Assembly (NCBI RefSeq): GCF_003063265.1
Contig: NZ_NERU01000001.1
Coordinates: forward strand, 703,405 to 767,404
DNA length: 64,000 nucleotides
Source of the DNA: Limnohabitans sp. WS1
GTDB lineage: Bacteria > Pseudomonadota > Gammaproteobacteria > Burkholderiales > Burkholderiaceae_C
Direction: 5' to 3'
The notes under the pieces are model-generated. The model saw only the letters and a program-made list of their open reading frames with translations, had not been told where the DNA came from and did no database searches. A program made the translations under genes and the position numbers. Position 1 is the first letter of the stretch; the number at the start of each line of letters is the position of its first letter. Below, one piece after another: positions 16,911-26,127 of the stretch.

Positions 16911-18113
16911 ATGGAAGCACTGAAACAGGGCGCAGATGCGCTATTTATTTTGTTGGGCGGCATCATGGTCTTGGCCATGCATGCTGGTTTTGCATTTTTA
17001 GAGCTGGGCACGGTACGCAAAAAGAACCAGGTCAATGCGCTGGTCAAGATCTTGGTGGACTTTTCCGTGTCTACGGTGGTTTATTTTGTGGTGGGCTACA
17101 GCGTGGCTTATGGCACCACCTTCTTTGTTGGGGCCGAACAACTGGCCGCCAAAAATGGCTATGACTTGGTCAAGTTCTTCTTTTTGCTGACCTTTGCGGC
17201 GGCCATTCCCGCGATCATCTCGGGTGGCATTGCCGAGCGTGCCAAGTTTTGGCCTCAGCTCATTGCCACGGCGGTGATTGTGGGTTTTGTGTATCCCTTT
17301 TTTGAGGGCATTGTCTGGAACCAGCACTTCGGGGTGCAAGCCTGGATCAAGGCGGTCACGGGCGATGAGTTCCATGACTTTGCCGGCTCGGTGGTGGTGC
17401 ACGCCATGGGCGGCTGGATTGCTTTGCCTGCCGTGGTGCTGTTGGGTGCACGTTACAACCGTTACCGCAAAGATGGTCAAGTCTCGGCGCACCCTCCATC
17501 GAGCATCCCTTTTTTGGCATTGGGCTCGTGGATTTTGATCGTGGGCTGGTTTGGCTTCAATGTGATGAGCGCTCAAACGCTCGACAAAATTTCGGGCCTG
17601 GTGGCCGTCAACTCTTTGATGGCCATGGTGGGCGGGACCTTGGCGGCTTTGCTCTTGGGCAAAAATGACCCCGGTTTTGTGCACAACGGCCCCTTGGCCG
17701 GTTTGGTGGCGGTGTGTGCGGGCTCCGATTTGATGCACCCATTTGGTGCATTGGTGACGGGTGCTGTGGCAGGTGGTTTGTTTGTGGTCATGTTCACACT
17801 GACCCAAAACAAATGGAAGATTGACGATGTGCTGGGTGTTTGGCCACTGCATGGTCTGTGTGGCGCTTGGGGCGGTTTGGCCGCAGGACTTTTTGGCACG
17901 CAAGCCTTGGGTGGCTTGGGTGGGGTCAATTTCACAGCCCAATTGATCGGCACAGGTTTGGGTGTTGTTTGGGCTTTGTTGGGTGGCGTGTTGGTTTACG
18001 GTGTTTTAAAGCTCACCTTGGGTCTGAAAATGAGCCAAGAGGAAGAATACGATGGGGCAGATCTGAGCGTTCACAAAATCAGTGCGACACCGGACCGAGA
18101 GGTCAGTTGGTAA
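16911..18113 (+). CDS. amtB: Ammonium transporter
   Basis: A 400-residue Amt/Rh channel with 11 predicted helices, carrying the family patterns FAFLELGTVRKKN and FHDFAGSVVVHAMGGW, which supplies the first pore-lining histidine. The second pore histidine is in LHGLCGAWGG. It starts directly in helix 1, without the cleaved leader seen in enteric AmtB. Unlike the usual arrangement, no glnK (PII) gene is adjacent. The C-terminal cytosolic tail (GLKMSQEEEYDGADLSVH) is the PII-responsive tail, so regulation by a PII protein encoded elsewhere is likely. A sigma54-like promoter precedes it and a strong terminator follows. Confidence 0.93.
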   Translation: MEALKQGADALFILLGGIMVLAMHAGFAFLELGTVRKKNQVNALVKILVDFSVSTVVYFVVGYSVAYGTTFFVGAEQLAAKNGYDLVKFFFLLTFAAAIPAIISGGIAERAKFWPQLIATAVIVGFVYPFFEGIVWNQHFGVQAWIKAVTGDEFHDFAGSVVVHAMGGWIALPAVVLLGARYNRYRKDGQVSAHPPSSIPFLALGSWILIVGWFGFNVMSAQTLDKISGLVAVNSLMAMVGGTLAALLLGKNDPGFVHNGPLAGLVAVCAGSDLMHPFGALVTGAVAGGLFVVMFTLTQNKWKIDDVLGVWPLHGLCGAWGGLAAGLFGTQALGGLGGVNFTAQLIGTGLGVVWALLGGVLVYGVLKLTLGLKMSQEEEYDGADLSVHKISATPDREVSW

Positions 18114-18124
18114 AACCACAAAAT

Positions 18125-18165
18125 ATCGCCTCAAAGCCCCTGAATACGGGCTATGAGGCGATTTT
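18125..18165 (+). terminator. Rho-independent terminator after amtB
   Basis: Stem ATCGCCTCA (18125-18133) with TGAGGCGAT (18154-18162), extended by AGCCC/GGGCT inside and followed by TTTC. It is 12 bp after the amtB stop. Confidence 0.8.
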
Positions 18166-18341
18166 CATTGCACAGTTTTTGGATTTATGACGCATAATTA
18201 TTGTGCTTTTCTGAAAAAAACAGTGAGGCAATGTTTGCGGTGACCAGATCAGTTTCGCTTTCCTTCCGTGGTTTTCAGGCTTGTTGAATGCGCTTTCGGA
18301 ACTCCATCGCTTTTATTTCTGTGTTTTGAGGAGTCCCTTTT

Positions 18342-18923
18342 ATGGGCAATAAACTTTACGTTGGCAACCTGCCATATTCGGTTCGAGACGCTGATCTGGA
18401 ACAAGCTTTTGGTGAGTTTGGCATGGTGACCAGCGCCAAAGTCATGATGGAACGTGACACGGGCCGTTCCAAGGGTTTTGGTTTTGTGGAAATGGGCAGC
18501 GACAACGAAGCCCAAGCGGCCATCAATGGCATGAACGGCCAAGCCCTCGGCGGTCGCAATGTGGTCGTCAACGAAGCTCGCCCCATGGAAGCACGTCCTC
18601 CACGCACAGGTGGCGGCGGTTTTGGTGGTGGCGGTGGTTACGGCGGCGGTCGCCGTGAAGGCGGCGGCGGCTTCGGTGGCGGCCGTGAAGGCGGCGGCGG
18701 TTACGGCGGTGGCCGTGAAGGCGGTGGCGGTTACGGCGGCGGCCGTGAAGGTGGCGGCGGTTACGGCGGTGGCCGTGATGGCGGCGGCGGTTACGGCGGT
18801 GGTCGCGAAGGTGGCGGCCGTGAAGGTGGTGGCGGATTCCGCAGCCCCTATGGTGCCGGTCCTCGCGGCGGTTCAGGTGGCGGTCGCCGTGAAGGCGGTG
18901 GCGGCTACGGCGGCGGTTACTGA
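18342..18923 (+). CDS. RNA-binding protein: one RRM plus a glycine-rich RGG-like tail
   Basis: A 193-residue protein. The single RRM spans about residues 3-80, with RNP2 LYVGNL and RNP1 KGFGFVEM. Residues 90-193 are low complexity, built from a ten-residue unit close to REGGGGYGGG repeated several times and ending YGGGY. This is the arrangement of the cold-induced Rbp proteins of cyanobacteria and many proteobacteria, thought to act as RNA chaperones. The leader from the amtB terminator is about 180 nt and contains no gene; a long 5' UTR is common for cold-regulated genes, but that is inference. The DNA coding the tail is a 30-bp tandem repeat and is likely to vary in length between strains. 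Confidence 0.88.
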   Translation: MGNKLYVGNLPYSVRDADLEQAFGEFGMVTSAKVMMERDTGRSKGFGFVEMGSDNEAQAAINGMNGQALGGRNVVVNEARPMEARPPRTGGGGFGGGGGYGGGRREGGGGFGGGREGGGGYGGGREGGGGYGGGREGGGGYGGGRDGGGGYGGGREGGGREGGGGFRSPYGAGPRGGSGGGRREGGGGYGGGY

Positions 18924-18964
18924 GCCCGTGCCAGGCTTGAACCCATCAAGGTTCATCCCAAGTC

Positions 18965-18994
18965 AAAAAAAGCCCTGCCCTGCAGGGCTTTTTC
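18965..18994 (+). terminator. Rho-independent terminator after the RRM gene
   Basis: A 12-bp stem AAAAAGCCCTGC (18967-18978) and GCAGGGCTTTTT (18982-18993) with a 3-nt loop, A-rich before and T-rich after, so it could work in both directions. Confidence 0.85.
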
Positions 18995-19062
18995 AATTGC
19001 ACAGAGCAGCACGCTCAGTCATCTGTTGGTGGGAGCCCAGCACAGGGTGCTGCCTGCCTTTT

Positions 19063-19504
19063 GTAGGAGCCCCGCCCCCGGGGCGATGGAGGGGGGTGGT
19101 CTGCGAGGCTTATCGCGACGAGGGCGTCGCTCCTACAAGGGGAATGTCTGCATTTTGTAGGAGCCCCGCCCCCGGGGCGATGGAGGGGGGTGGTCTGCGA
19201 GGCTCATCGCGACGAGGGCGTCGCTCCTACAAGGGGAATGTCTGCATTTTGTGGGAGCCCCGCCCCCGGGGCGATGGGGGTGGTGGTCTGCGAGGCTTAT
19301 CGCGACGAGGGCGTCGCTCCTACAAGGGGAATGTCTGCATTTTGTGGGAGACCCGCCCCCGGGGCGATGGGGGTGGTGGTCTGCGAGGCTTATCGCGACG
19401 AGGGCGTCGCTCCTACAAGGGGAATGTCAGCATTTTGTAGGAGCCCCGCCCCCGGGGCGATGGGGGTGGTCTGCGAGGCTTATCGCGACGAGGGCGTCGC
19501 TCCT
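19063..19504. repeat. Five-copy tandem array of a 93-94-bp REP-like palindromic unit (family A)
   Basis: Units begin at 19063, 19157, 19251, 19344 and 19437 (spacings 94, 94, 93, 93). Each runs from GTAGGAGCCCCGCCCCCGG through GGCGATGG and GGTCTGCGAGGCT to GACGAGGGCGTCGCTCCTAC, so its ends are inverted repeats (GTAGGAGC/GCTCCTAC), and a short GGGGAATGTCTGCATTTT spacer follows. Copies differ by only a few bases. Single copies in inverse orientation lie at 13259 and 57624. Open frames run through the array but are not genes. The remainder of 18995-19062 shows nothing. Confidence 0.9.
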
Positions 19505-19526
19505 GCACAAAACATCATGGGCCGGA

Positions 19527-20153
19527 TCAATTTTTGGAGATGGCGGGCTTTTCAGTGGTGGGCATGAGTGTGGCTTTGACCCGGCCTTGCATCAGGTATT
19601 GACCCGAGCGGGTGTTGAAGTCCAGCGTTTGCGAAGTGAAAACATCGCGTTGGCGGGTGATCACAACGGGCAGTGAGGACACCAGCCGGTCCTCGTTCAA
19701 AATGGCCGTCAAGCGTTCACCTTGTAGCCGTGTCAAAGGGGTGCGTGCATCGGCTTGTCGAACGGCCCGCACATTGCCGATCAAGGTGAACTGGTTGTCG
19801 TTGTCGCTGGAGATGCCCTGATCGGCTTCAGCGGTCAATTGGCTGCCCAGCTCGTTTTGGGCAAATATGCGAATGCGCTGGATGTGCAACTCATTGGGTT
19901 GCGGCAAATGCGTGGCGGCTGCTCCGCTGATTTGCCGCGTCAATTGGCCTGTGGCATCAAAATTTTTGACCGTGAAATTTTGCAATTGGTAATCTGGCTC
20001 GGTGCGCACAGGCCGGTCAAGGTCGGTGGGCAGCAACTCGGGCAAACTGCGCACCAACCACCAACTGACCAAGGCCAAGGTGGCCATGATGATCAAGGGA
20101 ACGTAGAGTGTCAGTCGGTCCAGGCTGCGACGAAAACGCACCCAAGCATTCAT
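19527..20153 (-). CDS. lptC: LPS export ABC transporter periplasmic protein LptC
   Basis: A 208-residue bitopic protein. One N-terminal membrane helix (YVPLIIMATLALVSWWLV, about residues 17-34) is followed by a periplasmic beta-jellyroll with the family pattern DYQLQNFTVKNFDATGQL and a C-terminal TSQTLDFNTRSGQYLMQGRV strand pair. It relays LPS from LptBFG to LptA. It overlaps kdsC by 4 bp (ATGA), as usual. The expected lptA and lptB do not follow; instead the REP array begins 23 bp after the stop. Confidence 0.9.
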   Translation of the reverse strand: MNAWVRFRRSLDRLTLYVPLIIMATLALVSWWLVRSLPELLPTDLDRPVRTEPDYQLQNFTVKNFDATGQLTRQISGAAATHLPQPNELHIQRIRIFAQNELGSQLTAEADQGISSDNDNQFTLIGNVRAVRQADARTPLTRLQGERLTAILNEDRLVSSLPVVITRQRDVFTSQTLDFNTRSGQYLMQGRVKATLMPTTEKPAISKN

Positions 20154-20728
20154 GCCGAGGCCCCGGGGTGGTCATGGTGCCCGACTTGGGCCAGCAAACC
20201 GGCGTAGTGCCCACCCGCAACCAGCAGCAGATCACAAAACGCGCGAGCAGCACCTTCACCCCCGCGTTCGGTGGTGACGTGGTGGGCCAGGGCCTTGGCT
20301 TGCGCATGGGCATTGGCCGGGGCGCAGGCGAAGCCCGCCCGCTGCATCACCGGCAAATCGGGCCAGTCATCCCCCATGGCCGCTGCTTGTGACCAAGTCA
20401 GGCCCAACTCGGCCAGAAAAGCTTCGGCGGCAGGTCGTTTGTCTTCGGTGCCAAACCGGGCATGTTGAACGCCCAGCGCTTTCAGTCGCAGTCGAAGAGG
20501 GGCCGAATCGCGGCCCGTGATGACCACTGGTGTGATGCCCGCTTTTTGCAAAAGCTTGATGCCTTGGCCGTCGAGGACGTTGAAGCGCTTGAGGGTTTCA
20601 CCGCTTTTAGAAAAATACAAACCCCCATCGGTCAGCACGCCGTCGATGTCAAAAAAAGCCACCCGCACACCTTGGGCTTGTAACAGCAGCTCGGGCGGGT
20701 AGTTCAAGGCTGGGGCAATGGTTTGCAT
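20150..20728 (-). CDS. kdsC: 3-deoxy-D-manno-octulosonate 8-phosphate phosphatase
   Basis: A 192-residue HAD phosphatase (C0 type, no cap) that makes KDO from KDO-8-phosphate. Motif I is FFDIDGVLTDGGLYFS (nucleophile in DID), motif II is in VVITGRDSAPLR, and motif IV is GDDWPDLPVM. It forms an operon with kdsD upstream (1 bp gap) and lptC downstream (4-bp overlap), the conserved KDO/LPS export block of proteobacteria. Confidence 0.93.
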   Translation of the reverse strand: MQTIAPALNYPPELLLQAQGVRVAFFDIDGVLTDGGLYFSKSGETLKRFNVLDGQGIKLLQKAGITPVVITGRDSAPLRLRLKALGVQHARFGTEDKRPAAEAFLAELGLTWSQAAAMGDDWPDLPVMQRAGFACAPANAHAQAKALAHHVTTERGGEGAARAFCDLLLVAGGHYAGLLAQVGHHDHPGASA

Positions 20729-20729
20729 G

Positions 20730-21716
20730 TCAGATCACCTTGGCCCGCATCAGGTCGTTGGAGTTGATGGCTCCGCACAAGCGGCCATGGTCATCGACCA
20801 CCAAAATGCTGGTGATGCGGTGCAGCTCCATCAATTCTGCGGCCTCAACGGCCAGTGCACTTTGCGCAATGGTGTGGGGGTTGGCATGCATCACATCGCT
20901 GGCCTTGAGGGCTCGCAGGTCAACACCTTTTTCAATCAGGCGGCGCAAGTCGCCATCGGTGAAAACGCCCAAGACCCGTCCATCGGCATCGGTGATCGAG
21001 GTGGCACCCAGGCCTTTGCTGCTCATTTCACGCATGAGCGTGGTGAATTCGGCATCGGGGCTGACCTGGGGCACATCCTGGCCTTTGCGCATGACATCGC
21101 TCAAATGGGTCAGCAGCCTGCGCCCCAAGGACCCACCCGGATGGCTGCGAGCAAAGTCTTCTGGCTTGAAGCCGCGGGCATCCAGCAGGGCCACGGCCAG
21201 TGCATCGCCCATGGCCAGCTGAGCCGTGGTGCTGGCGGTTGGGGCCAGGTTCAAAGGGCAAGCTTCTTTGTCCACAGAGCAATCGAGCACCACATCGGCG
21301 TGCCGGGCCAAAGCAGAGGTCAAGCCGCCCGTCATGGCGATCAGTGGGACGCCTTGGCGTTTGAGCACCGGCAAGATCGCCACCAGTTCATCGCTTTCGC
21401 CGCTGTTGGAAATGGCCAGCACCACATCCACCACTTTGATCATGCCCAGGTCGCCGTGGCTGGCCTCGGCCGGGTGGACAAACATGGCCGGTGTGCCTGT
21501 CGAGGCCAAAGTGGCCGCAATTTTGCGGCCAATGTGACCGCTCTTGCCCATGCCCGTGACCACCACACGGCCTTGCACGACGAGCAACATGTCAACGGCC
21601 GCAACAAAACGATGGTCCAGCCGCTCCTTGAGTTTGAGCAGGGCGTTGGCCTCGATGTCGAGGGTTTCGCGGGCCAATTGGAGGGTTTGGTGTGGGTGTG
21701 CAGGCATGAGGATCAT
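20730..21716 (-). CDS. kdsD: Arabinose-5-phosphate isomerase
   Basis: A 328-residue protein with an N-terminal SIS domain (VVVTGMGKSGHIGRKIAATL, AISNSGESDELV) and two C-terminal CBS domains (SDVMRKGQDVPQV, TDGDLRRLIEKG, TSILVVDDHGRL). It converts ribulose-5-phosphate to arabinose-5-phosphate for KDO synthesis. The start is uncertain: the frame is open to GTG 21752, and ATG 21716 or ATG 21707 are nearer to where family similarity begins. None has a good Shine-Dalgarno; 21716 is given as a compromise. It is divergent from the KefC-type antiporter gene. Confidence 0.9.
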   Translation of the reverse strand: MILMPAHPHQTLQLARETLDIEANALLKLKERLDHRFVAAVDMLLVVQGRVVVTGMGKSGHIGRKIAATLASTGTPAMFVHPAEASHGDLGMIKVVDVVLAISNSGESDELVAILPVLKRQGVPLIAMTGGLTSALARHADVVLDCSVDKEACPLNLAPTASTTAQLAMGDALAVALLDARGFKPEDFARSHPGGSLGRRLLTHLSDVMRKGQDVPQVSPDAEFTTLMREMSSKGLGATSITDADGRVLGVFTDGDLRRLIEKGVDLRALKASDVMHANPHTIAQSALAVEAAELMELHRITSILVVDDHGRLCGAINSNDLMRAKVI

Positions 21717-21797
21717 TTTATCGGTCTGATGGCACGGGGGGAGTGGCTGCACTCACAACGCCGTCGGATGTTCACAAGGCCTTGTTAATATCTGATC

Positions 21798-23783
21798 ATG
21801 AATGCTTTGGAGTTGACGCTGTTGTATTTGCTGGCCGCCGTGTTGGGTGTGGTCGGATGCCGCATGCTCAAATTGCCGCCCATGCTCGGCTATTTGGCCG
21901 TGGGGGTGGTGATTGGTCCCAATGCGCTGGCGTTGGCGCAAAACTCTGAAGGGGTCAAGCACTTGGCCGAGTTCGGCGTGGTGTTTTTGATGTTTGTCAT
22001 CGGGCTGGAGTTCAACCTGCCCAAACTGCGCTCCATGCGCAAACATGTCTTTGGCCTGGGTTTGCTGCAGGTGGTGCTGACCTTGGTGATCGTGACGGTG
22101 TTTTCCTTGTTTGTCGCCGCCCTGGCCCCCACCCTGTGGAAGATGGAATGGCAAACCGCATTGGCTTTGTCCAGCGCCATGGCCATGAGCAGCACGGCCA
22201 TCGTGATCAAGCTGGTCGCTGACCGTCTGGAGCTGGAGTCCGAGCACGGCAAGCGGGTGGTTGGGGTGTTGTTGTTTCAAGACTTGGCCGTGGTGCCCTT
22301 GATCGTGATGATCCCGGCCCTGAGCGCCCCAGCTGACGAGATGCTCACCGCCTTGTTGATGGCCGCGCTCAAAGCCACGGTCTTGATCACCGTGCTGATG
22401 ACCGGAGGCCAGCGGGTCATGCGCTGGTGGTTGACGCTGGTGGCGCGGCGCAAAAGCGAAGAGTTGTTTGTGCTGAATTTGTTGCTGGTCACGCTGGGGC
22501 TGGCCTGGATCACCGAGCTGGCCGGCCTGAGCTTGGCTTTGGGGGCTTTTGTGGCCGGCATGCTGATTTCAGAGACCGAATACAAGCACCAGGTGGAGCT
22601 GGACATACGGCCCTTTCACGACGTCTTGTTGGGCCTGTTTTTCATCACCATCGGCATGATGCTGGACTGGCACATTGTGGTGGAACGCTGGCCACTGGTG
22701 CTGGTGCTGACCACGCTGCCCGTGTTGTTCAAACTGGTGTTGGTGGCTGCTTTGGCCAAGATGACCGGGGCGACCCACGGGGTGGCTTTGCGCACCGGCT
22801 TGTACCTGGCGCAAGCCGGTGAGTTTGGCTTTGTGTTGCTCACTTTGGGGGCGCAAAGCCAAATCATTCCACCGGCCTTGCTCAACCCGGTGCTGGCCAG
22901 CATGGTGCTGTCGATGATGGCCACACCCTTCATCATCATGCACAGCAACAGCATTGTCATGAAGGTGGTGGCCAGCGAGTGGTTGCAGCAATCACTGCAA
23001 ATGACCACCATTGCCCGCAAGTCGATCAACACCAGCAAACACGTCATCATTTGTGGCTACGGACGTTGCGGGCAAAACCTGGCCCGCATGCTCGAAAAGG
23101 AAAACATCCCCTACATGGCGCTCGACCTCGATCCGGACCGGGTGCGCCAGGCCGCAGCGGCGGGCGATTCGGTGGTGTTTGGTGATGCCGGGCGTTTGCA
23201 ATCGCTGATGGCCGCCGGTTTGGCCCGCGCCAGTGCAGTGGTCATCACCTACCTCGATGTGCCAGCCGCCATGAAGGTGCTGGACCACAGCCACAGCCAC
23301 GCACCTCAGGTGCCAGTGATTGTGCGCACCAAGGACGATTTGGACCTTGAAAAGCTGCAACTCGCCGGGGCCACCGAGGTGGTGCCCGAGGCCCTGGAAG
23401 GCTCGCTCATGCTGGCCAGCCATGCGCTGGCGCTGGTGGGTGTGCCCATGCGGCGCGTGATCCGCATCGTGCAAGACCAGCGCGATGCCCGCTACAACTT
23501 GTTGCGTGGTTATTTCCATGGCGCGGACGACGACACCCTGAGCGAAATTGACCACGAAAGGTTGACCACCGTGGGCCTGCCTTTGGCGTCGCACTGGTTG
23601 GGCAAGCAGGTCAAAGACTTGGCGTTTCACGCCATGGGCGTGCGTGTGGTCAACCTGCGCCGCGCCAACGGTCAATCTGAACAAGTCAGCGACAACACCG
23701 AGCTGTTTTCGGGCGACACACTGGTGTTGTCCGGCAAATCCCAAACCCTGGCTGTGGCCGAAGAAAAACTCCTGCGAGGCTGA
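21798..23783 (+). CDS. CPA2-family monovalent cation:proton antiporter, KefB/KefC type
   Basis: A 661-residue protein. Residues about 1-390 form a 12-13-helix Na+/H+-exchanger domain with the CPA2 pattern [33 protein letters not shown] and [20 protein letters not shown]. Residues about 410-530 are a TrkA-N (RCK) domain with the dinucleotide motif [16 protein letters not shown], and the last 100 residues are a TrkA-C domain. KefC relatives release K+ under electrophile stress, gated by glutathione adducts; no KefF-like partner gene is adjacent. The gene is divergent from kdsD and precedes apt by 5 bp. Confidence 0.88.
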   Translation: MNALELTLLYLLAAVLGVVGCRMLKLPPMLGYLAVGVVIGPNALALAQNSEGVKHLAEFGVVFLMFVIGLEFNLPKLRSMRKHVFGLGLLQVVLTLVIVTVFSLFVAALAPTLWKMEWQTALALSSAMAMSSTAIVIKLVADRLELESEHGKRVVGVLLFQDLAVVPLIVMIPALSAPADEMLTALLMAALKATVLITVLMTGGQRVMRWWLTLVARRKSEELFVLNLLLVTLGLAWITELAGLSLALGAFVAGMLISETEYKHQVELDIRPFHDVLLGLFFITIGMMLDWHIVVERWPLVLVLTTLPVLFKLVLVAALAKMTGATHGVALRTGLYLAQAGEFGFVLLTLGAQSQIIPPALLNPVLASMVLSMMATPFIIMHSNSIVMKVVASEWLQQSLQMTTIARKSINTSKHVIICGYGRCGQNLARMLEKENIPYMALDLDPDRVRQAAAAGDSVVFGDAGRLQSLMAAGLARASAVVITYLDVPAAMKVLDHSHSHAPQVPVIVRTKDDLDLEKLQLAGATEVVPEALEGSLMLASHALALVGVPMRRVIRIVQDQRDARYNLLRGYFHGADDDTLSEIDHERLTTVGLPLASHWLGKQVKDLAFHAMGVRVVNLRRANGQSEQVSDNTELFSGDTLVLSGKSQTLAVAEEKLLRG

Positions 23784-23788
23784 AAGAC

Positions 23789-24343
23789 ATGGACGATTTG
23801 AACGTCAACGACTATTTGAAAAGCCATATCCGCACCGTGCCCGACTGGCCTGCGCCGGGCGTGCAGTTCCGTGACATCACGCCGCTCTTGCAAGACCCGC
23901 GCGTGTTCCGTGTCTTGATCGATGCCTTTGTACACCGCTACATGCACCCGGCTTTGCGCCCCGATGTGGTGGCCGGTCTGGATGCGCGGGGCTTCATTTT
24001 GGGTTCGGTTGTGGCCTATGAATTGGGCCTGGGTTTTGTGCCCATCCGCAAAAAAGGCAAGCTGCCTTTCACCACGGTGGAAGAAACCTACGAGCTGGAA
24101 TACGGCAGCGCCACGGTGGAGTTGCACACCGACGCCGTCAAACCCGGCCAGCGCGTGCTGTTGATCGACGACTTGATCGCCACGGGTGGCACCATGATGG
24201 CGGGCAAAAAGTTGCTTGAAAAGCTGGGGGCCACCGTGATCGAGGGCGCGGCCATTGTCGATTTGCCGGAGCTGGGTGGCTCGCAGCGCATCCAAGACAG
24301 CGGTCTGAAATTGTTCACCTTGGTGTCGTTCGAGGGGCATTGA
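23789..24343 (+). CDS. apt: Adenine phosphoribosyltransferase
   Basis: A 184-residue purine-salvage enzyme making AMP from adenine and PRPP. The PRPP-binding motif [13 protein letters not shown] is near residues 126-138; the N-terminal [19 protein letters not shown] and [11 protein letters not shown] are diagnostic of Apt. It lies 5 bp after the antiporter gene and is probably co-transcribed. Confidence 0.95.
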   Translation: MDDLNVNDYLKSHIRTVPDWPAPGVQFRDITPLLQDPRVFRVLIDAFVHRYMHPALRPDVVAGLDARGFILGSVVAYELGLGFVPIRKKGKLPFTTVEETYELEYGSATVELHTDAVKPGQRVLLIDDLIATGGTMMAGKKLLEKLGATVIEGAAIVDLPELGGSQRIQDSGLKLFTLVSFEGH

Positions 24344-24428
24344 GCGCTGGCGCAGCTGTCGCGCAAGACGCTGACAGCGGGGTCAGCACGTTTTAAGCTG
24401 GTCTTTTCAGCTCTTTGCACCCACTGCC

Positions 24429-24965
24429 ATGAACGCACCCCACACCCCGCCAGCGGTCGCCGACGACCGCCTGCCTTACGCCAAACCTCAACCCTGGGGC
24501 ATGGCCCCCGACATGGTGGTGCACGATGTGCAAACCGAGGACGAGCGCCTGTGGGCGCCGGTGGGCGAGGGCATTTGGTCGCGCCCGCTGCACCTGAACG
24601 TGTCCGGCGGCTTTTATGTGCACCTGCTCAAAGTCAAGCGCTCGGGCCTGTTGCAGCGCCACCGCCATTCGGGCATGGTGCATGCCCATGTGCTGCGCGG
24701 CAAATGGTTGTATCTGGAGCACGACTGGGTGGCCGAAGAAGGCAGCTACGTGTTCGAGCCGCCGGGCGAGACCCACACCCTGGTGGTGCCCGACGACTGC
24801 CAGGACATGGTGACCCTGTTCACCGTGCATGGCGCTTTGATGTACGTGGACACCCAAGGCAACGCCACGGGCTACGACGATGTCTTCACCCGCATCGAGA
24901 AGTACCGCGCCCACTTTGAAGCCGTGGGCCTGGGGGCGGATTACGTCAAGCAATTCATGCGATAA
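24429..24965 (+). CDS. Cupin of the 2,4'-dihydroxyacetophenone dioxygenase family
   Basis: A 178-residue single-domain cupin. Metal ligands are visible in LLQRHRHSGMVHAHVLRGKW (two His plus a later His) and in the second box FEPPGETHTLVV (Glu/His). It resembles the Fe-dependent dioxygenase that cleaves the C-C bond of 2,4'-dihydroxyacetophenone, but many family members have other or unknown substrates, and no hydroxyacetophenone pathway genes are adjacent. A terminator follows, shared with the convergent neighbour. Confidence 0.72.
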   Translation: MNAPHTPPAVADDRLPYAKPQPWGMAPDMVVHDVQTEDERLWAPVGEGIWSRPLHLNVSGGFYVHLLKVKRSGLLQRHRHSGMVHAHVLRGKWLYLEHDWVAEEGSYVFEPPGETHTLVVPDDCQDMVTLFTVHGALMYVDTQGNATGYDDVFTRIEKYRAHFEAVGLGADYVKQFMR

Positions 24966-24983
24966 ACACGGCCCTTGCCAGGA

Positions 24984-25028
24984 AAAAACCCCCGCCCCTT
25001 GTACAAAAGGCAGGGTTTGGGGGGGTTA
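24984..25028 (-). terminator. Terminator of the seven-gene transport/dehydrogenase operon
   Basis: On the minus strand a CCCCCCC...GGGGCGGGGG stem-loop is followed by TTTTTT, 26 bp after the stop at 25054. The stem is imperfect in its middle. It separates this operon from the convergent cupin gene. Confidence 0.65.
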
Positions 25029-25053
25029 AAGTCAGGCCAGTGCTGTCCAGGCT

Positions 25054-26127
25054 TTATCGCTCGATGGTGCGGTTCCAGCGGGCATTCCAGGTGGGACGGT
25101 TTTCATTGATGACCGACCAATCGAGCACCACCGCTGTTTTCATGTAATCGGCAAATTGCCGGAGTTTCAATTTGGCATCGTCGCCCACGGCGGGTGCTTT
25201 GGGGTTGGATGGAATTTGATTGCCATGCTCCAGCCCAGCCGCTTGGGCAGACGCTGACAACAGGTGCTCGGCCAGCTTTTGTGCCAAAACCGGCTCAGAG
25301 TTGTTGGCGATCACACACTGGGCCACCATGAGCACCACCGAGCCTTCTTTGGGCTGAGCGTATTCCACGGCAATGCCTTTTTCCTGCAAGGTGGCCACGC
25401 TCGTGGGGGTCAGGGGGGCGATGGCCGCTTCGCCGTTCTGGATCATTTCAGCCAATTTGGCCGAGCTGGGGATGTACTCCAGCACATTGGGGCCAATCGA
25501 TGATTTCCACGCCGCAAAGCCGGGCTCCACATTGGCCTCGGTGCCGCCTTTGATGCGGTTGAACATCAAGAAACCATGCAGACCAAAGGACGATGAGGGC
25601 ATGGACTGGAACACCACCTTGCCCTTGAACTTGGGATCGGCCATGTCCAGCCAAGAGGTGGGGGCGGCCCAGCCTTTTTCAGCAAACATCTTCTTGTTGT
25701 AAGCCAGCCCGGTCATGCCCATGGTCACGCCCGCTGCAATGTCATCCTTGAAACGAGCGGTGGGAAAAATCTCATTCAAGGCCGGGCTGGGTTTGAGTTT
25801 TTCACACAGGCCCATGCCGGCCGCACGGATCATCACACCATCGTCCAGGAACATCACATGCATCTGAGGCTTGTCTTTGTTGGCCTGCGCCTTGGCCAAG
25901 ATTTCGGAAGAAGTGCCAGGCACCACCACCACCTTCACGTTGTTGGCCTTTTCAAAAGCGGGAAAGACATGGCTGGTCCAGGTTTTCTCCATCACGCCGC
26001 CATTCATGCCGATGTACAAAGTTTTGGTTTGGGCCTGCGACAAGCTTGGCGTCAAGGCCGCGAGTGCAACAGTGAGGGCACAAAGCGGCGTTTTTACAGA
26101 AAGAGTGGATCGCAACAAGGGGGTCAT
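25054..26127 (-). CDS. PotD-type periplasmic substrate-binding protein (spermidine/putrescine-like ABC importer)
   Basis: A 357-residue receptor with a signal peptide (basic MTPLLRSTLSVK, hydrophobic core, SLSQAQ cleavage near residue 33). The mature part has the family features TLYIGMNGGVMEKTWTSHV, GMTGLAYNKKMF, PTSWLDMADPKFKGKV and a C-terminal NRTIER. ATG 26127 has AGGAGA 7 nt upstream and forms an ATGA overlap with the preceding oxidoreductase gene, so the longer frame upstream is not used. It is the last gene of a seven-gene operon. Its ligand is likely the amino compound oxidised by the three dehydrogenase subunits rather than a polyamine, but this is inferred from context only. Confidence 0.85.
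   Translation of the reverse strand: MTPLLRSTLSVKTPLCALTVALAALTPSLSQAQTKTLYIGMNGGVMEKTWTSHVFPAFEKANNVKVVVVPGTSSEILAKAQANKDKPQMHVMFLDDGVMIRAAGMGLCEKLKPSPALNEIFPTARFKDDIAAGVTMGMTGLAYNKKMFAEKGWAAPTSWLDMADPKFKGKVVFQSMPSSSFGLHGFLMFNRIKGGTEANVEPGFAAWKSSIGPNVLEYIPSSAKLAEMIQNGEAAIAPLTPTSVATLQEKGIAVEYAQPKEGSVVLMVAQCVIANNSEPVLAQKLAEHLLSASAQAAGLEHGNQIPSNPKAPAVGDDAKLKLRQFADYMKTAVVLDWSVINENRPTWNARWNRTIER

Noticed and set aside
19063..19504. Possible CRISPR array
   Set aside because: The 93-94-bp units are near-identical throughout with no variable spacers, and no cas genes are present.
18559..19676. Overlapping open frames across the glycine-rich gene tail and the tandem repeats
   Set aside because: They repeat the palindromic unit as protein, have no domain, and are absent of start signals; stop-free because the repeats lack stops.
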